DNA from: Lithobates sylvaticus | Taxonomy: Eukaryota; Chordata; Amphibia; Anura; Ranidae | Length of the DNA: 64,000 nucleotides | Direction of reading: 5' to 3' | NCBI GenBank assembly: GCA_028564925.1 | Contig: CM053033.1 | Location: 201,326,066 to 201,390,065, forward strand | Shown: piece by piece, positions 11,248 to 22,925 of the stretch | Layout of the letters: each line of letters starts with the position of its first letter | How positions within the stretch are numbered: position 1 is the stretch's first letter | Made by a program: the position numbers and the translations under genes | Notes under the pieces: model-generated | What the model saw: only the letters and a program-made list of their open reading frames with translations | Told to the model about the DNA's origin: nothing | Database searches by the model: none

Positions 11248-13448
11248 TAGGGATGGGCCCGGTGTTCGATTCAAACCCATGTTACTATTTGGGCCGCTTG
11301 CATCAAATTCATGTGATGCGAGCGGCCCGCAATGCACTGCGCCAGTTGCAGTGCATTGCTGGCTGATGATTGGCCAAGCATGCACTGTGACCCGCATGCT
11401 TGGCCAATCATAGAGCCAGCGGCGAGGAGAGCATTAATTGGCCACAGGCAGGATGCCTATGGTCAATTATAGCTCAGGGGTTTAGTACACGCCCCACATT
11501 ATAAAAGGCCGCTGCACCGGCGGCCTCGTATATTGTGTTCCAGTGTCAGTGTTATTATGTGCTGCTGGCTCCCGTAACACAGAGAACAGTCATTCATTGA
11601 AAGTCATTGATAAAAAAAAAAGTAATTGATAAAAAAAAAAAGCGTGGGGGTCCCCCCAAATTCAATAACCAGGCCCTTCAGGTCTGCTATGGATATTAAG
11701 GGGAACCCCGGCCAAAAAAAAATGGCGTGGGGTCCCCCTCAAAATCCATACCAGACCCTTGAGGTCTGGGATGGATTTTAAGGGGAACCCCGGCCCAAAA
11801 AAATAAAAAATGGCGTGGGGTCCCCCTCAAAATCCATACCGCCCCCCTCCCTCCTGATCCGTACCAGGCCACATGCCCTCAACATTGGGAGGGTGCTTTG
11901 GGGTCCCCCCCAAAGCACCTTGTCCCTATGTTGATGAGGACAAGGGCCTCTTCCCCACAACCCTGGTCATTGGTTGTGGGGGTCTGCGGGCGGGGGGCTT
12001 ATCGGAATCTGGAAACCCCCTTTAACAAGGGGACCCCCAGATCCCGGCCCCCCCCTGTGTGAAATGGTAAGGTGGTACCCCTACCATTTCACCAAAAAAG
12101 TGTCAAAAATGGTAAAAATGACAGGAGACGGTCTTTGACAATTCCTTTATTAAAATCTTCTTTCTTCTGGTCTTCCTTCTTCCTTTCTTCATCCTTCGGT
12201 TTCTTCACCTTCTCCTTCCGGCATCTTCTTCCATCTTCTTCTTCCATCATCTCCTTCCTCCGATCCGCTTCTTCTTGCTCTGGTCTTCTCGTCCGGCAAG
12301 AAGAAGCGAATCGGAGGAAGAAGATGATGGAAGAAGAAGATGGAAGAAGATGCCGGAAGGAGAAGATGAAGAAACCGAAGGATGAAGAAAGGAAGAAGGA
12401 AGACCAGAATAAAGAAGATTTTAATAAAGGAATTGTCAAAGACCATCTTCTGTCATTTTTACAATTTTTTACACTTTTTTGGTGAAATGGTAGGGGTACA
12501 ATACCCCCTTACCATTTCACACAGGGGGGGGCGGGATCTGGGGGTCCCCCTTGTTAAAGGGGGCTTCCAGATTCTGATAAGCCCCCCGCCCGCAGACCCC
12601 ACAACCAATGGCCAGGGTTGTGGGGACGAGGCACTTGTCCTTATCAACATGGGGACAAGGTGCTCTCGTCCCCCCCTCTTTTCCTGCGGCCTGCCAGGTT
12701 GCGTGCTCAGATAAGGGTCTGGTATGGATTTTGAGGGGGACCCCCACACCATTTTTTTTTTTTTTTTTTTTTTTTTTCTCGGCCGGGGTTCCCCTTAAAA
12801 TCCATCCCAGACCTCAAGGGTCTGGTATGGATTTTGAGGGGGACCCCACGCCATTTTTTTTGGCCGGGGTTCCCCTTAATATCCATAGCAGACCTGAAGG
12901 GCCTGGTAATTGAATTTGGGGGGACCCCAACGCTTTTATTTTTTTTTATTTTTTATCAATGACTTTTTTTTTATCAATGACTTTCAATGAATGACTGTTC
13001 TCTGTGTTACGGAGCCGACAATTCATTAGCCGCGAGTGATTTTTAAATTCTTTTTTTCCTGCAAAAATGACACTTTGTGCAGGGACAGTTCTAAGCACGG
13101 CAAACATGCGCCCCTTCACAGGCATACTATAGACACCCCCCAGGTACAAAATTTAAAGGAATATAACACTTTTATTGTTTCACTTTAAGCATTATTAAAA
13201 TCACTGCTCCTGAAAAAACGGCCGTTTGAAAAAAAATATTTGCATGGATCCATGTCCCCTGGGGCAGGACCCAGGTCCGCAAACACTTTTTATGACAATA
13301 ACATGCATATTAGCCTTTAAAATTAGCACTTTTGATTTCGAATGTTCGCGTCCATTGTAACTAATAGGGTTCTTAAATTTACACGGACTTTAGGTCCGTT
13401 TGCGGGTTCTGGTGCGAACCGAACCCGGGGGTGTTCGGCTCATCCCTA
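11248..13448. mobile_element. hAT-like fold-back element, copy 1
   Basis: The 8-bp direct repeat CTCCACAC (11,240-11,247 and 13,449-13,456) flanks termini TAGGGATGGGCCCGGTG and, read from the right, TAGGGATGAGCCGAACACCC. An 8-bp target duplication is the hAT signature. Inside is a second, much larger inverted repeat (about 11,590-12,985) centred near 12,300. Its arms contain GGTCCCCCTCAAAATCCATA blocks, and a Glu/Lys-codon-like purine-rich stretch faces its own pyrimidine-rich complement. The 85-137-codon open frames on both strands of the palindrome are consequences of this symmetry, not genes. A second copy lies at 19,034-21,765. Confidence 0.85.
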
Positions 13449-13913
13449 CTCCACACGTCCACAAGCACTTCTGCAGGTTATCTGCGCGACATGGTCGGGA
13501 ACCGGTTAACCATGCCTCCCAAGTGTTCTTTATTTGGAGGCATAATCCCTTTTTCCCCTCTTTCCTTCTCATTTGTCCCTCTGTTTACTCTGATATACAG
13601 ATATCTATGAACATTTAAAATGTAGCTGTCAAAATGTTTTTTCTGCACTAATATCTTCATTCTGTGCTCTAAACATCTTGTTTGCTATTTAAAAAAGCCA
13701 GTATAACGTAAAAAATGATTTTACAAAGAAAAAACAGTTCTAGGTTTAACCTATAATTTTTGCATATAAATTCTTAATAGTTTGCACAGTTGGGGGTGTG
13801 ACAGGGGGTGTGTCCATTGCCTAAATACATTGTGCTCAAAGTTATCCCTGTTTCTCATCTCAGAAACTTGGGAGTTATGCTTTAACTGTTGATTCAAGAT
13901 TATCAGCCACACA

Positions 13914-14088
13914 GGGGAGTTGATTAACTTAAACTGGAGAGTACAAAAATGGAGCAGCTGTGCATGATAGCCAATCAGCTTGTAACCGCTTGTTCAGTTA
14001 AGCTTTGACAAAAATACCTGGAAGCTGATTGGTTTCTATGCAGAGCTGCACCAGATTTTGCACTCTCCAATTTTAGTAAATCAACCCC
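13914..14088. repeat. Fold-back MITE (GGTTGATTTACTAAAACTGG family)
   Basis: The ends are inverted: GGGGAGTTGATTAAC on the left and GTAAATCAACCCC on the right. Inner blocks also pair (CCAATCAGCTT against AAGCTGATTGG). Members of the same family sit at the boundary of the olfactomedin exon duplication (48,575-48,616 and 63,888-64,000). Confidence 0.75.
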
Positions 14089-14437
14089 ACTGTGTGCATG
14101 ACATGTGAAGGACCTAACCCACAGTCCCTTAAGCCATCCATTAAACATAATATCTAACCCCTGCAAATCCCCTCACAAATAACATGACAAGATCTTGGAG
14201 TAAATGGCCTTGACTACCTTTTATTAACAATTACCTTAAAATTAAATAAAAAACATTTTAAATAACTCTTAACCAACTTTATGTACTTTTGGGGTCTTTT
14301 CGGGGAACCCCACCCCACTGGTCACTGCGCCAAACTTCTTTAAACTTTAGGCCTCCGGTCGCAAGCCCCCAGACCCGGAGACAGTACTCAACCTTCGCAG
14401 TGACCTACCTTTAACCCCTTCCTGGTTAACCCCTCGT

Positions 14438-14592
14438 TAACCGGAAGGTACCTGATAACCCCCATCCACAAATGGGTACCAACCATGTTAACCCCATCCC
14501 ACAGATGGGTACCAACCATTTTAACCCCCATCCCACAGATGGTTACCAACCATGTTAACCCCATACCACAGATGGGTACCAACCATGTTATA
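14438..14592. repeat. Tandem repeat, ~34-bp unit, about 4-5 copies
   Basis: The unit reads approximately CACAGATGGGTACCAACCAT followed by GTTAACCCCATCC, repeated with small changes. It opens frames on both strands that are repeat translations. Confidence 0.8.
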
Positions 14593-15597
14593 TATGCATA
14601 TAACTACCATATTCTCTTCCTCCAAAGACCCAACCACTGCCCGGGCTGTCCTTACAGCCCTATTATAATTGACCATACTCGGGAGGGTGGGTGGGAATCT
14701 TCTCCTCCGTCGCTCACTGATGACGTCACTCTCCTTTCTTCTTCCTAACTTCCTAACTGAGCGCCTCCCCTGCTTCGGCCCCTCCCCTGCTTCGGCCCCT
14801 CCCCTTTTCTTAAAGGGGATAACTTTTTTCTCCACAAGCATGACTGTGCTAGTCCACACCTGTCATGCAGTCCCTACGCCAATGCTTTTCTCTCCTTCTG
14901 CTCCAGGACTCTCTTTGTATCATTGTTTGCACTGCCTAGCTGCATTGTGAGAAGTACACCCAAGTTGCAGAAAAATGCACAGTCTGCATATATAAATAGC
15001 CAATATGACTGCCACCGTGCACATTTATAAATACAATTTATAATTTGGAAATGAGTCTTATTGTTCCCAGGTACAAACATGTGGGATTTATACTACTGCT
15101 GCTGGTGCCTATTAGCAGTTGATGGGGATCATGTGGGTGTCAGAGGACTGTAGCTTGATTACAACACCATACCTCACCAACATTTTGAGATGGGAATGAG
15201 GGACACCTACTAGCAAACGTATGTAGGCATAGGACACACCCCCTGTCACACCCCCTTAAAGGAGAATTAACCAAAAAAAGGGGGTTCATTAAATCCACAA
15301 GGAATTTTTTACCACTAATATTCCTTTATATTACAAATGCAGCAATTTAGAATTTAGAATTTGGATGACAAGTTCAGCACTGGGAAACACTGTTTGAAAG
15401 ATAAAAAGTGCATTTTATATACAACTATATAGATCAGACCAAAATGAGGGGGACAAAGGGACAGAGGGACATTGCTCCAAATCAGGGACAGTCCCTAAAA
15501 ATCAGGGACAGTTGGGAGCTATGCAACAGTGCATTAAAAATGGAGCTGGGAATATTTTGCACTCTTTTCCTTTCATTTGGTGTCAGCCTGACCCTGT

Positions 15598-15834
15598 GGG
15601 GTTGATTTACTAAAGGCACATAGACTGTGCACTTTGAAAAGTGCAGTTGCTGCAAATTTTTGTAAATGAGGTACGGCTTCACTTTGCAAAGAATCATGTG
15701 CAATGAAATAAAATATTTTTGCTTGTACGTGATTGGATGATACAAGCTGGCATAGCTTCTGCGCATTTACTAAGCTCTGGTGCAACTGCAATTTGCAAAG
15801 TGCACAGTCTATTTGCCTTTAGTAAATCAACCCC
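15598..15834. repeat. Fold-back MITE, second copy of the 8,402 family
   Basis: It begins GGGGTTGATTTACTAAAGG and ends with the inverted partner CCTTTAGTAAATCAACCCC. Inner blocks TGCACTTTGAAAAGTGCAG and TTTGCAAAGTGCAC pair. Confidence 0.8.
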
Positions 15835-15989
15835 TGTGTGTTCTCACATGGAGGGTGAACCAGAGAAGAGAAAATTTGCCCCCAGACCCCTAGACAACCT
15901 GTACTGGCTGTCCTATTCCCTGTTACATGTGAGCATGATGGAAATGCTCCTACCAAAAAATTTATAGAAATAATGCATGGGCAGCCTAG

Positions 15990-16952
15990 AGTGATATACA
16001 ACATTTTTATTGGTATACACACAAAAATATCCAATTTGTACAGTATAATGCTTCTGCATTAGAAATTACTTTTTTGGCGTACAAAAATGTTTTCAGTGTT
16101 CTGACAGACAGTAGAAACAATACACCTTAGGCCTTTTCACATTACATTTAATGAATCCGTTAAGCTTTAACATTTATGGGTAAAACCACAGCCACATATG
16201 TGAACGCCCAGAACAGAGTGGCATCACACTGGATTTACTATGTTTATGTCTTTATGCCCAAATCACGGCAGATCATGCAAATCTGTCAAGGGAATTTGTG
16301 GAGACAGCAATGTAAGAGTTGACATTTCTGACAGGTATAGAGTGCAGAAACCTAGATGTTTTTCAGTCTTCCTGGTCATACAGCTCTGATCGGGCAAAGC
16401 ACTTCCTGCTTTTTTCTACCCCTTAAATTCCTGTTGACTCATTATTATGATGGGCAGCCCCATTGGGGAGTGAGCAATCACTAAGAAAAGAGGAGTTGAT
16501 GCAGGGCAATTGATACCTGTCAGCGGCTTTTTTTATTTTCCAAGTACAGGCTTTGGGGTGTTTAACATGATGCTGAGTTTGCTATCTAGTAAGCAACTTA
16601 CCTAAAGTTAAGACTTTTATGAATTCTCTGACAGCAGGTCTATGACTTACTAGCTAGCAAAGCCAGGATCAGATTGACAACCTCAGAGTCTGCACCTTCA
16701 AAAAACAAGTCAGCAATAGCAATTTCCATATTTCTGCCCTCATAGGTTTACTAAAAAGATTCATATGATTACCTAGAGTTCTCACTTCCAGGCAAATCAT
16801 TTCAAGACAATTACCTTCCAAAGATTTGTGGCATTCCCTACATTGATTTTCTACTTATTTTACATTGCAATTATGGTTGACTCAGATGTCATCTGCCCTA
16901 AACCCAGTAAAGGTTTTAGGAAGACTTACACTTTAATTAGTTATGGGAAATT
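15990..16952 (-). other. Probable 3' UTR of the olfactomedin-4-like gene
   Basis: Reading on the - strand after the TAA stop, no further coding sequence is seen. An AATAAA reads on the - strand at 16,006-16,011, about 940 bases past the stop, and is the best polyadenylation-signal candidate; another T-run gives a weaker one at about 16,530. The assignment rests on position only. Confidence 0.4.
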
Positions 16953-17788
16953 TTATGTAGGTTTTTCTTGTGGCTTGAAGGTAAGATTATAGGTAACCAA
17001 ATACCCATCATTGTACATATAGAGCTTGTGATCGTTGGGGTTGTAACTCAGACTCTGTACATTTTCCATCATCTTGTCAAGGACAATGCTGACTTGCCCC
17101 TCTTTGCTTGTATTGGTGTCATACATATAGAATATTTCTTCCTTTCCGGTATTAAGGGTTCTAGTTGCATACAGGACCCCACAAACCATGAAAGCATTGG
17201 TGACAGCAGGTTTATACTGGGCAGTAGACCATGTTCTCTCCACAGTCAGAGTGGTTGAGTTAAGCTTACTTATGAGCATGTTTCCAGAATTCTGCTCTGT
17301 AGAGTAGATGACCCAAAGATCATATTCATCGCTAGCGAGGTCAATGTCTTGCCAGTTAGATGATGCGTAGGAGAAGCGGTTGTTGAAGGTGGCATCTGTG
17401 AGTGTCTTCCTCTCCAAAGCACCAGTATCTACTTTATATTTGCAGATGTCCCTAGTGTTGTAGCAGTTGTAATACATGGACTTGTTGAACAAGATCATAC
17501 CACCACCTTGACCACAGCCAGAATAGTCGATATGGTCGGGCAGAGTCTTGGCGAGGACCTTATCTGTAGGTCTCTTGTAGAGTAAGAGATCATCATAAGT
17601 GGGGTAATATCGGAACATATTCATGATACGACTGTCTGTGGATAGAGGGGCCACCCAGTGTGTATCCTGCTCAGCACCGACGAAGGAGTCCTTTCCCCAA
17701 CCTCCAAATTTGTAGTTGAAGCCTTGCCAGTTATACTGCACCACAAATGGCTTGCTGATGTTTTTGAGACCACCGTGATTACAGGTGC
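16953..17788 (-). CDS. OLFM4: Olfactomedin-4-like, last exon (olfactomedin domain)
   Basis: This exon encodes the whole secreted beta-propeller olfactomedin domain. It starts after a - strand acceptor (AAATCTGCAG) in phase 1, so the first codon Gly is shared with the exon at 37,302. It ends at TAA. It opens GTCNHGGLKNISKPFVVQYN, close to the human OLFM4 start (SCGHGGVVNISKPSVVQLNW, from memory). Later landmarks are THWVAPLSTDSR, a CGQGGGMILFNKSMYYN strand, NRFSYASSNWQDIDLASDEY, DLWVIYSTEQNSGNM, NAFMVCGVLYATRTLNTG and YMYNDGYLVTYNL. The Cys in GTCNHGG and the Cys in FMVCG are the usual conserved disulfide pair. Extra cysteines occur in NCYNTRDICKYK. About 278 residues, full length for the domain. 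OLFM4 is a secreted glycoprotein that oligomerises through its N-terminal coiled coil. The Met near 17,811 is not the real start. Confidence 0.92.
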
Positions 17789-17912
17789 CTGCAGATTTAA
17801 AAGGGAAATACATTTATGTATACTTGATTTATTCATTTATTTCATATATCTAGATTTCTCAGAACTAAAAAGCACATAACTAACAAATTAAATCATAGCT
17901 AGTAAAGTCTTA

Positions 17913-18306
17913 TGCCATGTACACACGGTCGGACTTTCCAACGGAAAATGTGTGATCGCAGTGTGTTGTCGGAAATTCCGACCGTGTGTAGGCTCCATTA
18001 GACTTTTTCCATCGGAATTTCCGACACACAAAGTTTCCGATCGCATAAATTCCGATCGTGTGTAGACAATTCCGACGCACAAAGTGCCACGCATGCTCAG
18101 AATAAATTACGAGATGGAAGCTACTGGCTATTGAACTTCCTCTTTATAGTCTCGTCGTACGTGTTGTACGTCACTGTGTTCTTGACGTTTGGAATTTCCG
18201 ACAACTTTGTGCAACCGTGTGTATGGAAGACAAGTTTGAGCCAACATCCATCTGAAAAAATCCATGGATTTTGTTGTCGGAAATGTCCAATAGTATGTAC
18301 AGGGCA
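17913..18306. mobile_element. Harbinger-type MITE
   Basis: The element begins TGCCATGTACACACGGTCGG and ends GTATGTACAGGGCA, flanked by TTA on the left and TAA on the right. The first 16 bases match the terminus of the autonomous-type Harbinger element at 24,305 (TGCCGTGTACACACGA) with one change. It is inserted in the intron just upstream of the olfactomedin-domain exon. Confidence 0.8.
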
Positions 18307-18369
18307 TAAGTCATATTAATAAGAAATTTGAACGATTATATAATCACATTGTAAGATTATAAATCAGGA

Positions 18370-18586
18370 CATTGACGTCATGATGTCACTTCCGGTCCAG
18401 GCTCAAAGTAAACTTTTTTTTTTAAAAGCAAAATGTCAAAACCTTTTGCTTTTAAAGGTAAAGGAGAGATTTGGGATCTTTTTGACCCCAGATCCCTCCA
18501 AAAAGAGGACCTGTTTTTCTTATTTCTATTACAAGGAATGTTTACAATCCTTGTAATAGGAATAAAAGTGATCAAGAAAAAAAATG
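18370..18586. repeat. Internal fragment of a TTAA-type element
   Basis: The block with GACCCCAGATC, AAGAGGACCTG, CTATTACAAGGAATGTTTAC and TAATAGGAATAAAAGTGATC recurs inside the TTAA elements at 55,755-55,855 and 62,205-62,300. Here neither terminus is present, so it is a fragment. Confidence 0.7.
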
Positions 18587-19033
18587 AACCACTTCCCACC
18601 TGGCCACTGAACATATACAGCCGGGTGGGTGCTTCCTCCTTCTGAGTGGATGTTCAGGAACGTCCCTCAGAAGGAGGGGGATTGCGCGGTTGGGTGCCCG
18701 CACAGCAGCGTGATCCCAATGTGCTCGTGGGACACGGCTCATCTCAGATCGGCAGGAGGGCTCTGTGATTGGCCCTCCTGATCACATGATGGCTGTGTCC
18801 AATCACAGCTGTCATGTAAGATAAATAGAGAGCTGGTTGCTAGGCGATTGGCTCTCCTCTCCTGACATGGAAGTTGTCAGTGAGGAGAGCGGATCGCAGC
18901 CGGCGGTGATCAGTGAGTATGAGCTGTTTTTTACAACTTTTTTCACACTGATCACCAGCCCAGTTTCCCCACACAGTGTCCCCACACAGTGTCCCCACAA
19001 CAGTGTCACCACACACCACAACAGTGTCCCCAC

Positions 19034-21765
19034 TAAGGATGAGCCCGGTGTACGATCCGAACCCATGTTCGAATCGAGCACCGGGTGTTCGCTCGCTCGG
19101 CGAGCCCAGAACTATTGGGGCCGCTCGCATCAAATTCGTGTGATGCGAGCGGCCCCGCAATGCATTGCGGCCCGCGCAGTGCAATGCTGGCTGATGATTG
19201 GCCAAGCATGCACTGTGACCCCGCATGCTTGGCCAATCACAGCGCCGGCAGCGAGGAGAGCCATAATTGGCTACAGGCAGGATGCCTGTAGCCAATTATA
19301 GCTCAGGGGCTTTAGTACACGCCCACGGTATAAGAGGCCGCCGCGCCGGCGGCCTCGCATATTATGTTTCAGTCAGTGTCATCGTGTCAGTGTGCTGCTG
19401 ACTGCTGACAACAATATGTGCTTTATTTCTGGGGATATGTGTGTGCGTGCTGTTAGAACAGCATTGCAGTATCACATCTGGGGGGTGTCTATAGGTGGCC
19501 TGTGAAGGGGGCAGGTTTCCTGTGCTTAGAACTTTCCCTGCAAAAAAAGTGTAATTTTTGCAGGAAAAAAGCTATTTAAAATCACTCGCGGCTAATGAAT
19601 TGATGGCTCCCGTAACACAGAGAACTGTCATTCATTAATAAAAAACAAAAAAAAAAGCGTAGGGGTCCCCCTAAATTCAATAACCAGGCCCTTCAGGTCT
19701 GGGATGGATATTAAGGGGAACCCCAGCCAAAAAAAAAAATTGCGTAGGGCCCCCCTCAAAATCCATACCAGACCCTTGAGGTCTGGTATGGATTTTAAGG
19801 GGAACCCTAGCCAAAAAAAATGGCGTGGGGTCCCCCTCAAAATCCATACCAGACCCTTATCCGAGCACGCAACCTGGCAGGCCGCAGGAAAAGAGGGGGA
19901 CGAGAGCGGCCCCCCCTCTCGCCTGAACCGTACCAGGCCACATGCCCTCAACATTGGGAGGATGCTTTGGGGGTCTAAGACCCCTAAAGCACCTTGTCCC
20001 CATGTTGATGAGGACAAGGGCCTCTTCCCCACAACCGTGCCCGGTGGTTGTGGGGGTCTGCGGGCGGGGGCTTATCGGAATCTGGAAGCCCCCTTTAACA
20101 AGGGGACCCCCAGATCCCGCCCCCCCCCTGTGTGAAATGGTAAGGGGGTACAAAAGTACCCCTACCATTTCACCAAAAAAAGTGGCAAAAATTGTAAAAA
20201 AATGACAGGAGACGGTCTTTGACAATTCCTTTATTAAAATCTTCTTTCTTCTTTCTTCATCCTTCGGTTTCTTCATCTTCTCCTTCCTTCATCTTCTTCC
20301 ATCTTCTTCTTCCATTTTCTTCTTCCTCCGATCCGCTTCTTCTTGCGCTGGTCTTCTCGTCCTTCTCGTCCGGCATCTTCTTCCGCACAGGGACGTCATG
20401 GGGAATTCCATGATGGCTTTCCCCATGACGTCAGAGGGGGGCGGGGTCACCAGGTGCCCTCCGTTTTAAAAGACCTGTCAGATGGAGCGGAGCCTCACAC
20501 AGCGGGAGCCTCCCATTGCGCGGAGCGGCCCAAGAAGACACCGACACCGACGCCGACGGAAGATGCCGGACGAGAAGGACGAGAAGACCAGCGCAAGAAG
20601 AAGCGGATCGGAGGAAGAAGAAAATGGAAGAAGAAGATGGAAGAAGATGAAGGAAGGAGAAGATGAAGAAACCGAAGGATGAAGAAAGAAGAAAGAAGAT
20701 TTTAATAAAGGAATTTTGCCACTTTTTTGGTGAAATGGTAGGGGTACTTTTGTACCCCCTTACCATTTCACACAGGGGGGGGGCCGGGATCTGGGGGTCC
20801 CCTTGTTAAAGGGGGCTTCCAGATTCCGATAAGCCCCCCGCCCGCAGACCCCCACAACCACCGGGCACGGTTGTGGGGAAGAGGCCCTTGTCCTCATCAA
20901 CATGGGGACAAGGTGCTTTAGGGGTCTTAGACCCCCAAAGCATCCTCCCAATGTTGAGGGCATGTGGCCTGGTACGGTTCAGGCGAGAGGGGGGGCCGCT
21001 CTCGTCCCCCCCTCTTTTCCTGCGGCCTGCCAGGTTGCGTGCTCGGATAAGGGTCTGGTATGGATTTTGAGGGGGACCCCACGCCATTTTTTTTGGCTAG
21101 GGTTCCCCTTAAAATCCATACCAGACCTCAAGGGTCTGGTATGGATTTTGAGGGGGACCCTACGCCATTTTTTTTTTTTTTTTTTTGGCTGGGGTTTCCC
21201 TTAATATCCATCCCAGACCTGAAGGGCCTGGTTATTGAATTTGGGGGGACCCCTACGCTTTTTTTTTTTCATTTTTTTTATTTTTTATCAATGACTTTTT
21301 TTTATGAATGAGTTTCAATGAATCACTGTTCTGAATTAACATTAGCCGCGAGTGATTTTAAATAGCTTTTTTACTTTCAAAAATGACACTTTGCGCAGAG
21401 ACAGTTCTAAACACGGGAAACATGCGCCCCTTTACAGGCATACTATAGACACCCCCCAGGTACGAAATTTAAAGGAATATTACACTTTTATTGTTTCAAT
21501 TTAAGCATTATTAAAATCACTGCTCCTGAAAAAACGGCCGTTTTAAAAAAAAATTTTGCATTGATACATGTCCCCTGGGGCAGGACCCAGGTCCCCAAAC
21601 ACTTTTTATGACATTAACATGCATATTAGCCTTTAAAATGAGCACTTTTAATTTCGAACGTTCGCATCCATTATAACTAATAGGGTTCTAAAGCTCGCAC
21701 GGACTTTAGGTCCGTTCGCGGGTTCTGGTGTGAGCCGAACGGGGGGGGTGTTCGGCTCATCCCTA
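19034..21765. mobile_element. hAT-like fold-back element, copy 2
   Basis: GTCCCCAC is duplicated at 19,026-19,033 and 21,766-21,773, an 8-bp target duplication. The termini are TAAGGATGAGCCCGGTG and, from the right, TAGGGATGAGCCGAAC. The layout is the same as in copy 1 (11,248-13,448): outer hAT ends around a very large inner inverted repeat (about 19,620-21,310). Here an extra segment at about 20,380-20,575 (CACAGGGACGTCATGGGG..) lies near the centre. All open frames inside follow from the symmetry and purine bias. Confidence 0.85.
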
Positions 21766-21985
21766 GTCCCCACACAGTAAAAACACCTGTCCAACATATG
21801 TCCCAGTAAAACCATCTGTCCCAGTGATCATCTGCACACATACAGTATCTCACAAAAGTGAGTACACCCCTCACATATTTGTAAATATTTTATTATACCT
21901 TTTTATGTGACAACACTGAAGAAATGACACTTTTCTACAGTAGAGTAAACCCCTAAGGGAAAATGTCCAAATTGGGCCCAAAGTG

Positions 21986-22858
21986 TCAATATTTTGTGTG
22001 GCCACCATTATTTTCCAGCACTGCCTTAACCCTCTTGGGCATGGAGTTCACCAGAGCTTTACAGGTTGCCACCAGAGTCCTCTTCCACTCCTCCATGACG
22101 AAATCACGGAGCTGGTGGATGTTAGACACCTTGCGCTCCTCCACCTTCCATTTGAGATTGCCCCACAGATGCTCAATAGGGTTTAGGTCTGGAGACATGC
22201 TTGGCCAATCCCTCACTTTTACCCTCAGCTTCTTTAGCAAGGCAGAGGTTGACTTGGAGGTGTGTTGTAATACTGTCCTGTTCGGACGAAAACAAAATTC
22301 CGAAACAAAATATTGCAGTGTGCACATGTCTAGTAGGCAAGACACACTTGTCTTTTTACTCCTCACCTGGTTGCCATCACACACGCTTGACACCATCTGA
22401 CACCAAATAAGTTTACCTTGGTCTCATCAGACCACAGGACATGGTTCCAGTAATCCAAAGCAAACTGTTTGCGGCTTTCTTGTACATCATCTTTAGAAGA
22501 GGCTTCCTTCTGGGACGACAGCCATGCAGACCAATTTGATGCAGTGTGAGGCGTATGGTCTGAGCACTGACAGGCTGACCCCCCACCCCTTCAACCTCTG
22601 CAGCAATGCTGGCAGCACTCATACGTCTATTTCCCATTGACAACCTCTGGATATGACACTGAGCACGTGCACTCAACTTCTTTGGTCGACCATGGTGAGG
22701 CCTGTTCTGAGTGGAACCTGTCCTGTTAAACCGCTGTATGGTCTTGGCCACCGTGCTGCAGCTCAGTTTCAGGGTCTTTAAAATCTTCTTATAGCCTAGG
22801 CCATCTTTATGTAGAGCAACAATTCATTTTTTCAGATCCTCAGAGAGTTCTTTGCCAT
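21986..22858 (-). pseudogene. Tc1 transposase, decayed
   Basis: DD34E transposase that would bind the element's inverted repeats and cut and paste it. The start is taken at the MAKELSEDLKK Met (22,858, - strand). The frame reads a paired helix-turn-helix (LKLSCSTVAKTIQRFNRTG), the GRP linker (HHGRPKKLS), a second helix-turn-helix (SAQTIRLTLHQIGLHGCRPR), the WSDETK aspartate and SPDLNPIEHLWGNLK with the final Asp and Glu of the triad. It is inactive: an in-frame stop follows LKK near the N-terminus, and the frame changes at about 22,400-22,440 between the first catalytic Asp and the rest. The C-terminus NNGGHTKY followed by a stop is normal for the family. Confidence 0.88.
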
Positions 22859-22925
22859 GAGGTGCCAGTGACCAGTATGAGAGAGTGAGAGCGATAACAC
22901 CACATTTAACACACCTTCTCCCCAT

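Noticed and set aside
12072-12485. Glu/Lys-rich and Ser/Phe-rich open frames
   Set aside because: They lie in the centre of a palindrome, so each frame has a mirror on the other strand. Composition follows purine/pyrimidine bias; the same occurs at 20.2-20.7 kb.
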